Source of the DNA: Chloroflexota bacterium
GTDB lineage: Bacteria; Chloroflexota; Anaerolineae; Aggregatilineales; Phototrophicaceae
NCBI GenBank assembly: GCA_016223085.1
Contig: JACRPS010000029.1
Location: 1-64,000, forward strand
Reading direction: 5' to 3'
DNA length: 64,000 nucleotides
The notes under the pieces are model-generated. The model made no database searches. It saw only the letters and a list, made by a program, of their open reading frames with translations, and had not been told where the DNA came from. The translations under genes were made by a program, and so were the position numbers. Shown piece by piece: positions 16,127 through 24,275 of this stretch (its first letter is position 1; every line of letters begins with the position of its first letter).

Positions 16127-17566
16127 CTACCCAAAGCGCCGGTCGCTCCAGACACGGGCATTCAGCACGCTGGCGACGCTGGTTAGCTCGCTTTCCGCCA
16201 CGATTACGTCCAGCACCACATTCGGATACTGCTTTTGCAGCGTTTCGGTGATGGACTGCACCACGTCCGGTGGCGCGATCACGGTCGCGGCCAGGCTGCG
16301 GTTGTTGGGAATGTACTGGATAAAATCCCAGCCGGTCGTGACCAGCGGGCGGAAGCGATTCCAGTACGCCCGTGCCGTATCAAAGAACCAGTCCGGCGCC
16401 AACCCTGGCGCGAGGATGACGGCGTGCAGGTCCGGTTCGCCGTGCACCGGCCCCGGGCCGTTGGGCGCTTTCATCACTTCCAGCGGCGGCACGGTCTTAA
16501 ACAGCGGCGGGGTTTCGCGCAGCCGTTCAATCGCCCGCACCGGCCCAAGCCGGTAATACTCGTCCTCTTTCCACAAACACACGCCGAAGAACCAGGGTGG
16601 CGCCTGCCGCGCGCTCCACTCGAACATGGCGACCGTCGCTTCCGCCTGGCTGTCGCGGGTGTAGGGCGGATAGCGGTTGTCCTGCTGGTAAAACGGTTCT
16701 TCGTTAAACGGGAATATGCCGCCCTCCGTGCCCACCACCGGCACGGCCTGCGACCCCCAGATTTGGGCGCAGCGTTCGTTAAACATCTGCCCCATCGCCA
16801 CCAGACCGGTTGGATCACCGTGCGGCGTTTTGGCGGTGCCGCCGTAGACGGTACGACCGGGGTCGGTCTGCTGCGAGATGGGGTCGTAGGGGTATTCGAA
16901 GTGCCAGCCCGGTTCGCGGGCGTTCTGCTGCTCCGGCGGGCGGGCGCTGGCCGGCCCCTGGCCGGGGATTTCCTGATAGAAATGGTTGAGGATGTAGGGG
17001 TGCGTGGCGCAGTAGAGGCCGTTGTTCAGCAGCGTGGCGAAGCGGTCAAAGTGCGCCTGCGCCAGATAATTCAGGAAGGCATCCATCCAGCGCACGGACG
17101 CCGACTCCGGCGCGGCGCTTTCCGCCAGCGCGGTGAAGCCGGGGTAACAGCCCAGCCCGGCGACAAATTCCGCCCAGACCATCCAGTTGTCCATCAGCGG
17201 GCGAATCATGCCGTCGAAGTTCTGCCAGCTAATCCACGCGCCCGGCGGCCATTCGATTGGCAGATTGGGTTCGTTGTAGAACTCAAACCAGCGGACGCCG
17301 GCGCGCACGTATTGCAGCGTCAGATCGCGCAGACGGCCATCAAACGGCATCGCGCCGGGGCGCTCCACGTACAGCCGCACGATGGGCGTGATACCCCGCG
17401 CCAGGAAATCCATCGCGTCGTCCACGTATTCGTGTTCGGCGGCCACCAGCTTCACCCAGCCGAAATGGGGTTCGGTCCAGCGGGAATACTCCAGCGGCGT
17501 AATCAGGGCGCGCTGGACATGCAGGCCGCGCGGATTCCGCGACCAGATGTACTGGTCAAGCCGCAT
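16127..17566 (-). CDS. TIM-barrel glycoside hydrolase-like protein with novel C-terminal domain (copy B)
   Basis: A 479-residue paralog of the 14600 gene. The shared opening is SRNPRGLH; E99 in FEFYNEPNLP and the Glu of VVGTEGGIFPF again suit a clan A acid/base and nucleophile. Shared middle motifs are HPYILNHFYQE, WHFEYPYDPISQ and LCLWKEDEYY. The last 100 residues are the same C-terminal domain (PDLHAVILAPGLAPDWFFD onward, ending in VWSDRRFG). Its ATG directly follows the TAG of the upstream gene with no gap, and GGAGG sits inside that gene, so the two are translated together. Function inferred as a glycosidase or sugar-binding relative. Confidence 0.7.
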   Translation of the reverse strand: MRLDQYIWSRNPRGLHVQRALITPLEYSRWTEPHFGWVKLVAAEHEYVDDAMDFLARGITPIVRLYVERPGAMPFDGRLRDLTLQYVRAGVRWFEFYNEPNLPIEWPPGAWISWQNFDGMIRPLMDNWMVWAEFVAGLGCYPGFTALAESAAPESASVRWMDAFLNYLAQAHFDRFATLLNNGLYCATHPYILNHFYQEIPGQGPASARPPEQQNAREPGWHFEYPYDPISQQTDPGRTVYGGTAKTPHGDPTGLVAMGQMFNERCAQIWGSQAVPVVGTEGGIFPFNEEPFYQQDNRYPPYTRDSQAEATVAMFEWSARQAPPWFFGVCLWKEDEYYRLGPVRAIERLRETPPLFKTVPPLEVMKAPNGPGPVHGEPDLHAVILAPGLAPDWFFDTARAYWNRFRPLVTTGWDFIQYIPNNRSLAATVIAPPDVVQSITETLQKQYPNVVLDVIVAESELTSVASVLNARVWSDRRFG

Positions 17567-18121
17567 CTACGAGCCTCCGCCGATGATCGGGCCGGGTGTG
17601 GGATACACCGGGCCGGACGGCGTGGACGACGGTTCGGGTTGGGACGGGGTGGGCGTTTCCGTGATGAAGCCGCCGGGCGCGCGCGTGGGCGCGGCGGTCG
17701 GCTGTGCCGGCGCGGGCTGGCCCAGCAGCGACCCCGGCGTTGGCGTGATCGGCGGCGGCGACGTGGGCGTGGGCGCTAACGGTACGCCAAACGGCTGGTT
17801 GAGCGTGGCGCGCGTGTTCAGCGCCTGCTTCATGTCATCGAAGCTGTCGTAGACCACCGGGTCGAACAGGATATGCGGCAAATTTTGCGCGACGGTCACA
17901 CCCCACTGGGCGGCGGTGTCACGGCGGGCGATCACGGTCAGGACGATGCTGTACTCCGGCGGCACCAGGCGTGGCAGTTCCAGGTCGCTGGTGATGATGG
18001 GACGGAAGCGCTCCCAGTAGGCGCGCGCCGCGTCGAACAGCCATTCCGCGCCCAGGTTCGGCGCGATCAGCAAAAAGTGATAGTCGGGAAATTGATCGGG
18101 TGATGGTTGCATGACCGGCAT
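17567..18121 (-). CDS. stand-alone copy of the glycosidase C-terminal domain with Pro/Thr tail
   Basis: A 184-residue protein. Residues 12-115 match the C-terminal domain of the two downstream genes: PDYHFLLIAPNLGAEWLFDAARAYWERFRPIIT lines up in pieces with their PDFH..APGL..WFFDTAQAYW..FRPIVT, and all three end in R-x-W/T-x-x-x-FG. The remaining 70 residues are Pro, Thr, Gly and Ser-rich, like a flexible linker or secreted stalk, though no signal peptide is seen. It heads the three-gene group and is joined to the next gene at TAG-ATG. Ribosome site for ATG 18121 is weak. Likely a carbohydrate or partner-binding module; inferred. Confidence 0.72.
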   Translation of the reverse strand: MPVMQPSPDQFPDYHFLLIAPNLGAEWLFDAARAYWERFRPIITSDLELPRLVPPEYSIVLTVIARRDTAAQWGVTVAQNLPHILFDPVVYDSFDDMKQALNTRATLNQPFGVPLAPTPTSPPPITPTPGSLLGQPAPAQPTAAPTRAPGGFITETPTPSQPEPSSTPSGPVYPTPGPIIGGGS

Positions 18122-18311
18122 TATAAACGCAATGCGGGAAAGTTGAAAAGTCTGACATCCTGACAGACAAACCCAATCCGCGAAATTAGCCTTACAATGA
18201 GTAAATAAATTATAGCGGATAGTTTCGCTTCAAGTACGAGACAGACCGGCCAAAATTGAACCGGTTTGCTCCAGAGTCCGTCTAATATGGGCGACAGGAT
18301 AAGGAGTCGCC

Positions 18312-18875
18312 GTGATACCCCGACCGTCCCCGGAAGACCCCGATTTGCCCCTCATTCGCGCGATTGGTACAGGCGACACCCACGCGCTGCGGGAACTGTA
18401 CGACCGGCACGGGGCGGGCCTCCTGAGCTTTCTGATAGACCGACTGCACGACCGCCAGTGGGCCGAGGAAGTCCTGCAGGATGTGATGCTGGCGGTCTGG
18501 AAAGCGGCGGCGGCCTTCCGGGGAGAGTGCAAGGTGCGGACCTGGCTGCTGGCGATTGCCCGCCGCCACGTGATAGACGCCTGTTACCGCCACCAACTGC
18601 CCTGCGTTGCGTTTGACGACGGTGCTGCGGCGGACACGATCAGCGTGCCCGCGATGGTCGAGCGTCATCTCCTGTACGAAAAACTGGGCGAAGTTTTCTC
18701 GCAGCTTCCTGCCGACCAGCGTGAGGTGGTGAAACTGGTGTTTTATCACGGCCTGACCTGCGCCGAGGCTGCCGGTCTGGTGGGCGTGCCGGTGGGGACG
18801 GTCAAAAGCCGGTTATACCATGCCCGGCAAACCATGCGGCGGCTGTTACAGATCGAGGACATCCATCATGCATGA
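18312..18875 (+). CDS. ECF-family RNA polymerase sigma factor
   Basis: A 187-residue sigma-70 family protein of the ECF type. Region 2 spans about residues 20-95, with WAEEVLQDVMLAVWKAAAAF and CKVRTWLLAIARRHVIDA; region 4 spans about 125-180 with LPADQREVVKLVFYHGLTCAEAAGLVG and VPVGTVKSRLYHARQTMR. The start is GTG 18312, fixed by AAGGAG at 18301-18306. It overlaps the anti-sigma gene by 8 bases, the usual coupling of such pairs. The promoters it reads were not found, but autoregulation from the TA-rich gap upstream is likely. Confidence 0.94.
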   Translation: MIPRPSPEDPDLPLIRAIGTGDTHALRELYDRHGAGLLSFLIDRLHDRQWAEEVLQDVMLAVWKAAAAFRGECKVRTWLLAIARRHVIDACYRHQLPCVAFDDGAAADTISVPAMVERHLLYEKLGEVFSQLPADQREVVKLVFYHGLTCAEAAGLVGVPVGTVKSRLYHARQTMRRLLQIEDIHHA

Positions 18876-20409
18876 ACCCTGGCAGGACTGGTTGTTGGGC
18901 TACATTAACGGCACGCTGGCGGACGATGAACGCACCGCCCTGGAACAGCACCTCGCGGACTGTGCTGACTGCCGCATGGAACTGGAAGACTGGCGGCTGC
19001 TGGCGCAGGGCGCGGCGGCAGAGGTCGAAAGTCTCAAGGGCACGCTGCCGCCGTTGGTGTTGCCAGGAAACAGCCGTTATGCCCCCCGCAGTTCTGGTTC
19101 TTCCCAATCTTATAAGCCGAACCAGTGGAAGGATAAAAAGATGTTTTTCAGTCATACACTCCGCCTGCCGGCATCCCCCCGGCAACTCAACGTGCCGCTG
19201 ACGCTGATCGCTGCCCTCGCCATTACTCTGATCGTTGGCACGATTCTGATCTTCAATCGCGCTCCCGCCCTGCCGGTCATTCTCGGCCCGCTCCAGCAGG
19301 AAGATACACCCTCAGCCGCTTTTGAGCGTTACATCAACGAGGTGTGGAATGAGGGCAATCTGGATGTACTGGATGACTTCCTGGCGCCTGATTTCAGCCA
19401 TTACGATGCCGGATTGCCCGCGCCGATCACTGACATCGAAGGGCTGAAAGCCTATATCAGCCGCTTCCGCAGCAATCTGCCTGGTGTGACCTTCACCGTT
19501 GACCAGATCGTTGAGGACGGCGCGGAAGTCTTTGCCCGACTGACCGCTGCCGGTGACGGTTTCAGCGTTCCAATAACGGCCAGTGTCAGCTTCAACCCCT
19601 GGGGTATGGAAAAAACCTGGCTTGACGCCGGCACACTGCTGGAAACGCGCCTGGCCGAATTGTACCGTCTCGGTGCACTGGTCGGGGTGAACAGCCCGGC
19701 CTCCATAAAGGAAATGGCGCAGTGGTATCAGCAAGTCATGACGGGACACGGGTTTTACGGAACGTCGCAGAACAACCCCACCAACCTGAGTGGATGGTTT
19801 GCCCTGTGGCAGAACTCGTTCCCTGATCTGAACTGCGTCACAACCCGAATCGCGGCTGAGAACGATACCGTACTGGTTCATTATGCCTGTGAAGGCACTT
19901 TCCAGAATGCCTTCGCGCCGTATCCTGACCGGGTGATTAACCCGACCGGGGAAAAGATGCAGTGGGATAATCTGGTGATTATCCGGGTAGAGGACGGCAA
20001 GGCTGCCGAATTCTGGTGGTATGAGAGCAATCCGCTGTTCTGGGAAGTCGAGGGTAGCCGTCTGGCCGATGCGCGCGCCCAGAGGGAAGTGCCGATCAGC
20101 AGCATCGAGGATGTCCTCGGCGTGTGGAAGCTCAAAACCTCGTCAGGCGTGTTACGGATGCAACTGCTGCCGGACGGCACGGTGAACATTGGCAACAGCC
20201 CGGCCTGCGCTGACTGCATCTCAAAGGGCAAATTCGCCGTCGAAGGCGGTCAGATTCACTGGTTCAACCCCGAAGCCCTCTATGATGTGTTCGTGACCAG
20301 AGAGGACGGTCAGCCGGCGAAGCTGCGGTTCGCGCTGGTAGGGGAGGATTCCTATTCTGACCGCATGATGTCGCTGGACGGTAAAACCCTCGTTCCGGCG
20401 ACGCCGTAA
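18868..20409 (+). CDS. anti-sigma factor fused to SnoaL/NTF2-like domains
   Basis: A 513-residue membrane protein. Residues 1-45 are a zinc-type anti-sigma domain (H28-x3-C32-x2-C35 in EQHLADCADC). A single membrane helix is at about 108-129. The outer part has two SnoaL-like (NTF2 fold) units: about 149-270 (YINEVWNEGNLDVLDDF, HYDAG) and about 285-405 (YQQVMTGHGF, FPDLNCV, HYACEGTF), then a beta-rich C-terminal unit to 513 with CADC. Anti-sigma factors usually end after a short outer segment, so the large ligand-pocket-like part is odd and may be a sensor. Coupled to the sigma gene. Confidence 0.88.
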   Translation: MHEPWQDWLLGYINGTLADDERTALEQHLADCADCRMELEDWRLLAQGAAAEVESLKGTLPPLVLPGNSRYAPRSSGSSQSYKPNQWKDKKMFFSHTLRLPASPRQLNVPLTLIAALAITLIVGTILIFNRAPALPVILGPLQQEDTPSAAFERYINEVWNEGNLDVLDDFLAPDFSHYDAGLPAPITDIEGLKAYISRFRSNLPGVTFTVDQIVEDGAEVFARLTAAGDGFSVPITASVSFNPWGMEKTWLDAGTLLETRLAELYRLGALVGVNSPASIKEMAQWYQQVMTGHGFYGTSQNNPTNLSGWFALWQNSFPDLNCVTTRIAAENDTVLVHYACEGTFQNAFAPYPDRVINPTGEKMQWDNLVIIRVEDGKAAEFWWYESNPLFWEVEGSRLADARAQREVPISSIEDVLGVWKLKTSSGVLRMQLLPDGTVNIGNSPACADCISKGKFAVEGGQIHWFNPEALYDVFVTREDGQPAKLRFALVGEDSYSDRMMSLDGKTLVPATP

Positions 20410-20436
20410 GCCGATTATACCGAACGGCTTATTTCT
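20407..20436 (+). terminator. candidate terminator of the sigma/anti-sigma operon
   Basis: Arms TAAGCCG (20407-20413, including the stop codon) and CGGCTTA (20425-20431) flank an 11-base loop and are followed by TTTCT. The stem is short, so this is a weak call. Confidence 0.4.
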
Positions 20437-20454
20437 CCATGACCAAACCTCACC

Positions 20455-20485
20455 CCCTGCCCCTTTCCACGTTGTGGGGAGGGGG
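20455..20485. repeat. dispersed CCCCT...AGGGG hairpin
   Basis: A hairpin near CCCCTTTCCACGTTGTGGGG with flanks CTCACCCCC and AGGGGG. A related element is inside the kinase gene at 42805-42845. Confidence 0.6.
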
Positions 20486-20488
20486 TAA

Positions 20489-21274
20489 TTACGTTGCTGC
20501 GTCAGCCTGCTTAACCGCCATAATCCGCAGGCGGCGGTAGTCCGCTACCCACTCCCCGTCGCGGTAGAGCGCCGGGCGCAGCCGCGTTTCGATGTCCTGG
20601 ATGATCTGCTCGGTCTGCTCGGCGGGGATGAGGCGGAAAAACGCGCCGGCAAACATTGTCAGCCAGTCACGCAGGCCGGTCTCACCTTCCAGCGGCGTCG
20701 GGCGGTCGAAGTCGGCGGCGTAAATCACGCGGAAGCCGTGCCGTTCCAGCAGCGAGGCGTAGTCGCCAATGCTGGGAAAATACCAGGGCAGGCCGTCCCG
20801 GAACACATAGTAGCCAAAGGCTTGCAGGGCATTCTGAACCGCTGTGATGATTGTGTGGATGTTCCCCCGGCTGCCCAACTCTGCCACCAGCCGCCCGCCG
20901 GGTTTGAGCGCCCGCGCTATGCAGCGCGCTACCGCGTCGGCGTCGGTCATCCAGTGCAATGCGGCGTTGGAGAAAATGCCGTCAAACGGCTGGTCAAACT
21001 GGAAGTTAGTCCCTTCGCCCTGCACAAATTCCAGATCAGGGTAGTTGTGCTGCGCCAGCTTAAGCATGTCCGGCGAACTGTCCAGCCCGACGACCTGCGC
21101 CCCGCGCAGCGCGATCTTGTACGCCAGATGTCCGGTGCCGCAGCCCAGGTCCAGAATCCGTTCGCCGCGCATGGGCGCGAGCAGGTCAATTAGGCTTTCG
21201 CCGTAGTCGGTGACGTAGTGGTGTTTGTCGTCAAACAGGCTTGCGTTCCAGGCTTCCGGGGTTGGCAGGTTCAT
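20489..21274 (-). CDS. class I SAM-dependent methyltransferase (Tam-like)
   Basis: A 261-residue methyltransferase with motif I LDLGCGTGHLA, the acidic loop VVGLDSSPDML, and a motif IV region IFSNAALHWMTD that resembles trans-aconitate methyltransferase and its relatives. C-terminal helices with RRLRIMAVKQ are typical of that group. The ATG follows GGGAGGG placed within the end of the upstream hydrolase gene, only 3 bases after its stop, so the two are co-translated. Substrate is not clear from sequence. Confidence 0.87.
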   Translation of the reverse strand: MNLPTPEAWNASLFDDKHHYVTDYGESLIDLLAPMRGERILDLGCGTGHLAYKIALRGAQVVGLDSSPDMLKLAQHNYPDLEFVQGEGTNFQFDQPFDGIFSNAALHWMTDADAVARCIARALKPGGRLVAELGSRGNIHTIITAVQNALQAFGYYVFRDGLPWYFPSIGDYASLLERHGFRVIYAADFDRPTPLEGETGLRDWLTMFAGAFFRLIPAEQTEQIIQDIETRLRPALYRDGEWVADYRRLRIMAVKQADAAT

Positions 21275-21277
21275 CGG

Positions 21278-21916
21278 TCAGCCCTCCCGTCTCAAAAAGT
21301 CTTCACACACGGCGATGATCTCCGGCAGCACGGCCAGCGACTCGCGCCAGCTTCCTTTCATTTCCAGCGAATGATTTAACCCGTCAAATACGCGGCAGAC
21401 GATGGTGGGATGCCCGGTATAGGCGGCGGCCACCTCCGGCGTGTAGAGCGCATCCGCGGCACCGAAGACGGCCAGTGTGGGGATGCTGCCCAGCCCTTGC
21501 AGCGCGCCGCCGATGGGTGTCAGCAGCAGCAGCGATACCGAGTCCTCAGGGAGCATCCGCGCCAGTTCGCCGGCCAGCGCCGTGCCCAGCGACTTGGCGG
21601 CGATACACACGCGCCGGTAGCCGCGCACCAGCACAGGCCGCAGCGCCGCTTCCACGTCTGCCTGCATCCAGGCCACGCTGTTGGCGTCCAGTTCCGCGTT
21701 GGCGATCTGAAAGCCGTATTCGACACTGAGCGCGTCGTAGCCCAGCGCCAGCGCCGCCCGGCGCAGGTAATACAGCACCGGGTGATGACAGGTGTAGCCC
21801 TTGCCCGGCAGCAGCACCAGCAGCCTATCCGAAGCCGGATCGTGCGCCAGCAGCGAATTGTAGACCGTCACGCCGAAGCGCGACTGTACCGGAATTGTGA
21901 CCGTTTCGACGACCAT
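21278..21916 (-). CDS. alpha/beta hydrolase
   Basis: A 212-residue protein with an alpha/beta hydrolase core: opening strand RLLVLLPGKGYTCHHPVLYYL, nucleophile elbow IAAKSLGTAL (Ser in A-K-S-L-G), a loop with GAADALY that may hold the acid, and the catalytic His in FDGLNHSLEMKG. The elbow departs from GxSxG at the first Gly, as in KANL3/Tex30-type hydrolases. Start could be ATG 21916 or GTG 21931. It is the first gene of a pair with the methyltransferase. Confidence 0.78.
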   Translation of the reverse strand: MVVETVTIPVQSRFGVTVYNSLLAHDPASDRLLVLLPGKGYTCHHPVLYYLRRAALALGYDALSVEYGFQIANAELDANSVAWMQADVEAALRPVLVRGYRRVCIAAKSLGTALAGELARMLPEDSVSLLLLTPIGGALQGLGSIPTLAVFGAADALYTPEVAAAYTGHPTIVCRVFDGLNHSLEMKGSWRESLAVLPEIIAVCEDFLRREG

Positions 21917-22015
21917 GCGCCGTATCCCCACTAATGGATAGCCCGATTGTAACCGGGGCGTGCCTGCTCATCAAACAGTTAGAACCCGGGAAGTGGCGAA
22001 TTGAGGGGGCATTTA

Positions 22016-22042
22016 GTAGGGGCACGCATGCCGTGCTCCTAC
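22016..22042. repeat. dispersed GTAGGG-type palindrome
   Basis: Inverted repeat with arms GTAGGGGCACG and CGTGCTCCTAC around CATGC; two positions differ from the perfect copy at 4158. Confidence 0.83.
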
Positions 22043-22084
22043 TGTCAACAGCGGGCTTTCTTGATTTGCCAGGGGGTTGAATGT

Positions 22085-23311
22085 TTAAGCATACCGCCGC
22101 ACGATGTCCACCAGTTGGCGGGCGCGGTGGCGGAAGGTGTGCTCTTTCAGCACGCGCTCGCGGGCGGCGCGGCCCATCGCCAGCCGTTCGGTGTCGTGCG
22201 CCAGCAGCCAGCGGTAGCGGTCAATCGCTTCGTCCGCTGAGTGAACGACGACCAGCTCCCTGCCCGGTTCGAACCATTCTTCGATGCCAGCATACGGATT
22301 GGCGACAATGCAGCAGCCCATGCTGCTCAGTTCAAACGGGCGCGACGACGACGAGCCGTAGACGCTGGCGTGCGCTAGCCGGGTGATGCACAGGTTGATC
22401 TTGCTGCGGCAGGCATATTCGCGCAGCTTGCTGAAGCTGAGATACGGCAGCGTTTGCGCCCGCCCCAGGTCGCCCAGCTTGGTGCCGCGCACGGCGAAGC
22501 GCGCCTCCGGCAGCGCATTGGATGGCGTGGTAATCATGGCCTCAATCCACTGCTGGCGGTACTCGCGGCCATGCCCGTAAAACATCACGTCCAAATCCTG
22601 CGCCGGCACGTCCACCGGGCTGAACACGTCAGGGTCCGCCCCGTAGTAGATCGTATGCACTGCGCGCGCGCCGAGCGCCGTCAGCGCCTCCTCACCGCCC
22701 TTGCTGTTGCTGATGAAAGCGGTGTATTCGGCGGGATGCGCACCCTGATAGATGCGGAAGCCGGACGCGAAACCCTGCATATTCGGCAGGCTGGCAGGAA
22801 CGTCGCCGTCGTAATACAGCACCGGCTTGCCGTGTTTGCGCTGGATTTCCCCCGCCACACCGACCACATGATTCAGCGGAATCGTCAGAAAGATCACGGC
22901 GTCTATGTCCGGCTGTTCCGTCAGGATGCGGTCGAGATGCTTCCACCACAGCGGCGCGATCAGCGTCTGCGCGATCTGGCGCACCGCACGGTCGACAGAT
23001 GTTTCTCCTGCATCCTTTTCTTGGCGTTCTTGGCGTCTTGGCGGTTCATTCGTATTCTGCACATGCGCCGGCGGCCTGTCGCCCAGCACCTTCCGCGCCG
23101 TGTCGCGCAGGAATTTAAACGTGTCGCCCTGCCACTTGGCCGGATTCGGTTCGGCGCGCCACCACAGCGATTCGATGGCCGGGCCTTGATAGGGCGTGGC
23201 GATCACGTCCACGCCGATTTCGTACAGTGCCTTCAATAGCTGCCACCAGGCGGGTGTGGCGCTGAACGGCTGCGTCAGATCAAGGGAAGCACAGACAAAA
23301 AGCAGTTTCAT
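22085..23311 (-). CDS. CgeB-like glycosyltransferase with in-frame repeat insertion
   Basis: A 408-residue glycosyltransferase of the CgeB/DUF3880 plus Glyco_trans_1_2 type, GT-B fold. The N-terminal half opens with MKLLFVCASLDLTQPFS; the C-terminal half has the donor-site region YGSSSSRPFELSSMGCCIVANPYAGI in pieces, then the terminal AMGRAARERVLKEHTFRHRA helix. Residues about 87-99 (PPRRQERQEK) are encoded by a dispersed intergenic-type repeat (23016-23052), so this piece is probably an insertion in a surface loop. ATG 23311 is the natural start. Sugar donor and acceptor unknown. Confidence 0.85.
   Translation of the reverse strand: MKLLFVCASLDLTQPFSATPAWWQLLKALYEIGVDVIATPYQGPAIESLWWRAEPNPAKWQGDTFKFLRDTARKVLGDRPPAHVQNTNEPPRRQERQEKDAGETSVDRAVRQIAQTLIAPLWWKHLDRILTEQPDIDAVIFLTIPLNHVVGVAGEIQRKHGKPVLYYDGDVPASLPNMQGFASGFRIYQGAHPAEYTAFISNSKGGEEALTALGARAVHTIYYGADPDVFSPVDVPAQDLDVMFYGHGREYRQQWIEAMITTPSNALPEARFAVRGTKLGDLGRAQTLPYLSFSKLREYACRSKINLCITRLAHASVYGSSSSRPFELSSMGCCIVANPYAGIEEWFEPGRELVVVHSADEAIDRYRWLLAHDTERLAMGRAARERVLKEHTFRHRARQLVDIVRRYA
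23016..23052. repeat. dispersed TTGGCG-type repeat inside a coding region
   Basis: Contains CTTGGCGTTCTTGGCG followed by TCTTGGCGGTTCA. Related copies lie between genes at about 53781-53806, 54487-54512 and 55153-55184. Here it is in frame and translated. Confidence 0.85.
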
Positions 23312-23408
23312 ACGGATAAGGCAAGAGGGATGAGTGATCAGGGATGAGTATAAAACAGGGGCGGGTGAGGCGCAAACAGACGGGTTTCATCGAATTGCCT
23401 GACGGCAT

Positions 23409-24227
23409 TCATCCAAGCCACTTTGTAATCGCCCAGCGCTGTTGCGGAAAGTCAAACAGCCAGTTCGCTTTGCTCAGTGTGCTGTAGCCCAGAATCAAAT
23501 CCATTGGCACTTCGATTCTGGCATTCACCGCAGACAGATCAACGCCGGCGACCCGGTGCGGTGGAAAGATGTGAGGGCCGATTCTAGCCGCCGACATGCT
23601 AAACATAGGGGTTTCGACCTGCGTGCCGGTCGAATCCGTGCCGGTGGAATGTCCCGCTGCCTCAAAGAAAGCCGGATACCGTTGGATGAAGTTGATGTCC
23701 ACCACCGTTATACTCGCGCCCGTATCCCAAACCGCGCTGGCCCTGATGCCTTCAAACTGAACGTCAAGGTAGGGATGGAACTTCCGGTCAAACAGCAGTT
23801 CGTGAAAGTTAGCGTCCGCTTCGCGCTCCAGCGTCCCATCCACCACAACCCGGTTTTCGTCAAACCGGAAGTGACAGCGGTAGTCTTTCAGCAGGTCCAT
23901 CCCGATTAAGTTGGTGGCGTTGGGCATCCGCTCTGTTGCGCGGGCGACAGTGAAGTTCTGCCTTGAAATCGCTCCAACCGCAATGCCAGGGACGGTAATC
24001 AAATCGTCACTGCTGGCGGCAAAGACACCGGAAGTGCTGTCCTTCTCCACAGCAGGAAACGTGGCTGTATACCCGTCCAGCGCCACGCTGGTTCTGGCCG
24101 CGCCGGTGTCGAGGAGAAAACGGTATGCATGACCGTCAATGGTGCCGTCAACAAACACCTGGGCCGCTTCGGCCTCTGTTTCATCCGGCTGAATGATGAG
24201 CCTGATTTCACCCATCTTATCGCTCAT
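23409..24227 (-). CDS. two-lobed retropepsin-like aspartic protease
   Basis: A 272-residue soluble protein with two retropepsin-type half-sites, FLLDTGAARTSV (about residue 40) and AVWDTGASITVVD (about residue 165). Each is followed by a hydrophobic-Gly flap region (NLIGMDLL and LILGYSTLS). So one chain could form a pepsin-like active site without a dimer. There is no signal peptide, so a cytoplasmic role is expected. Start is ATG 24227. Neighbours give no clue to its target. Confidence 0.85.
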   Translation of the reverse strand: MSDKMGEIRLIIQPDETEAEAAQVFVDGTIDGHAYRFLLDTGAARTSVALDGYTATFPAVEKDSTSGVFAASSDDLITVPGIAVGAISRQNFTVARATERMPNATNLIGMDLLKDYRCHFRFDENRVVVDGTLEREADANFHELLFDRKFHPYLDVQFEGIRASAVWDTGASITVVDINFIQRYPAFFEAAGHSTGTDSTGTQVETPMFSMSAARIGPHIFPPHRVAGVDLSAVNARIEVPMDLILGYSTLSKANWLFDFPQQRWAITKWLG

Positions 24228-24275
24228 CACACGGCGATCACAGCTTCACATCGCCAATTACTCATACCTCGTACC

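Noticed and set aside
16235-17779. Long plus-strand frame (514 codons)
   Set aside because: Antisense to the second glycosidase-like gene and lacks any domain signature.
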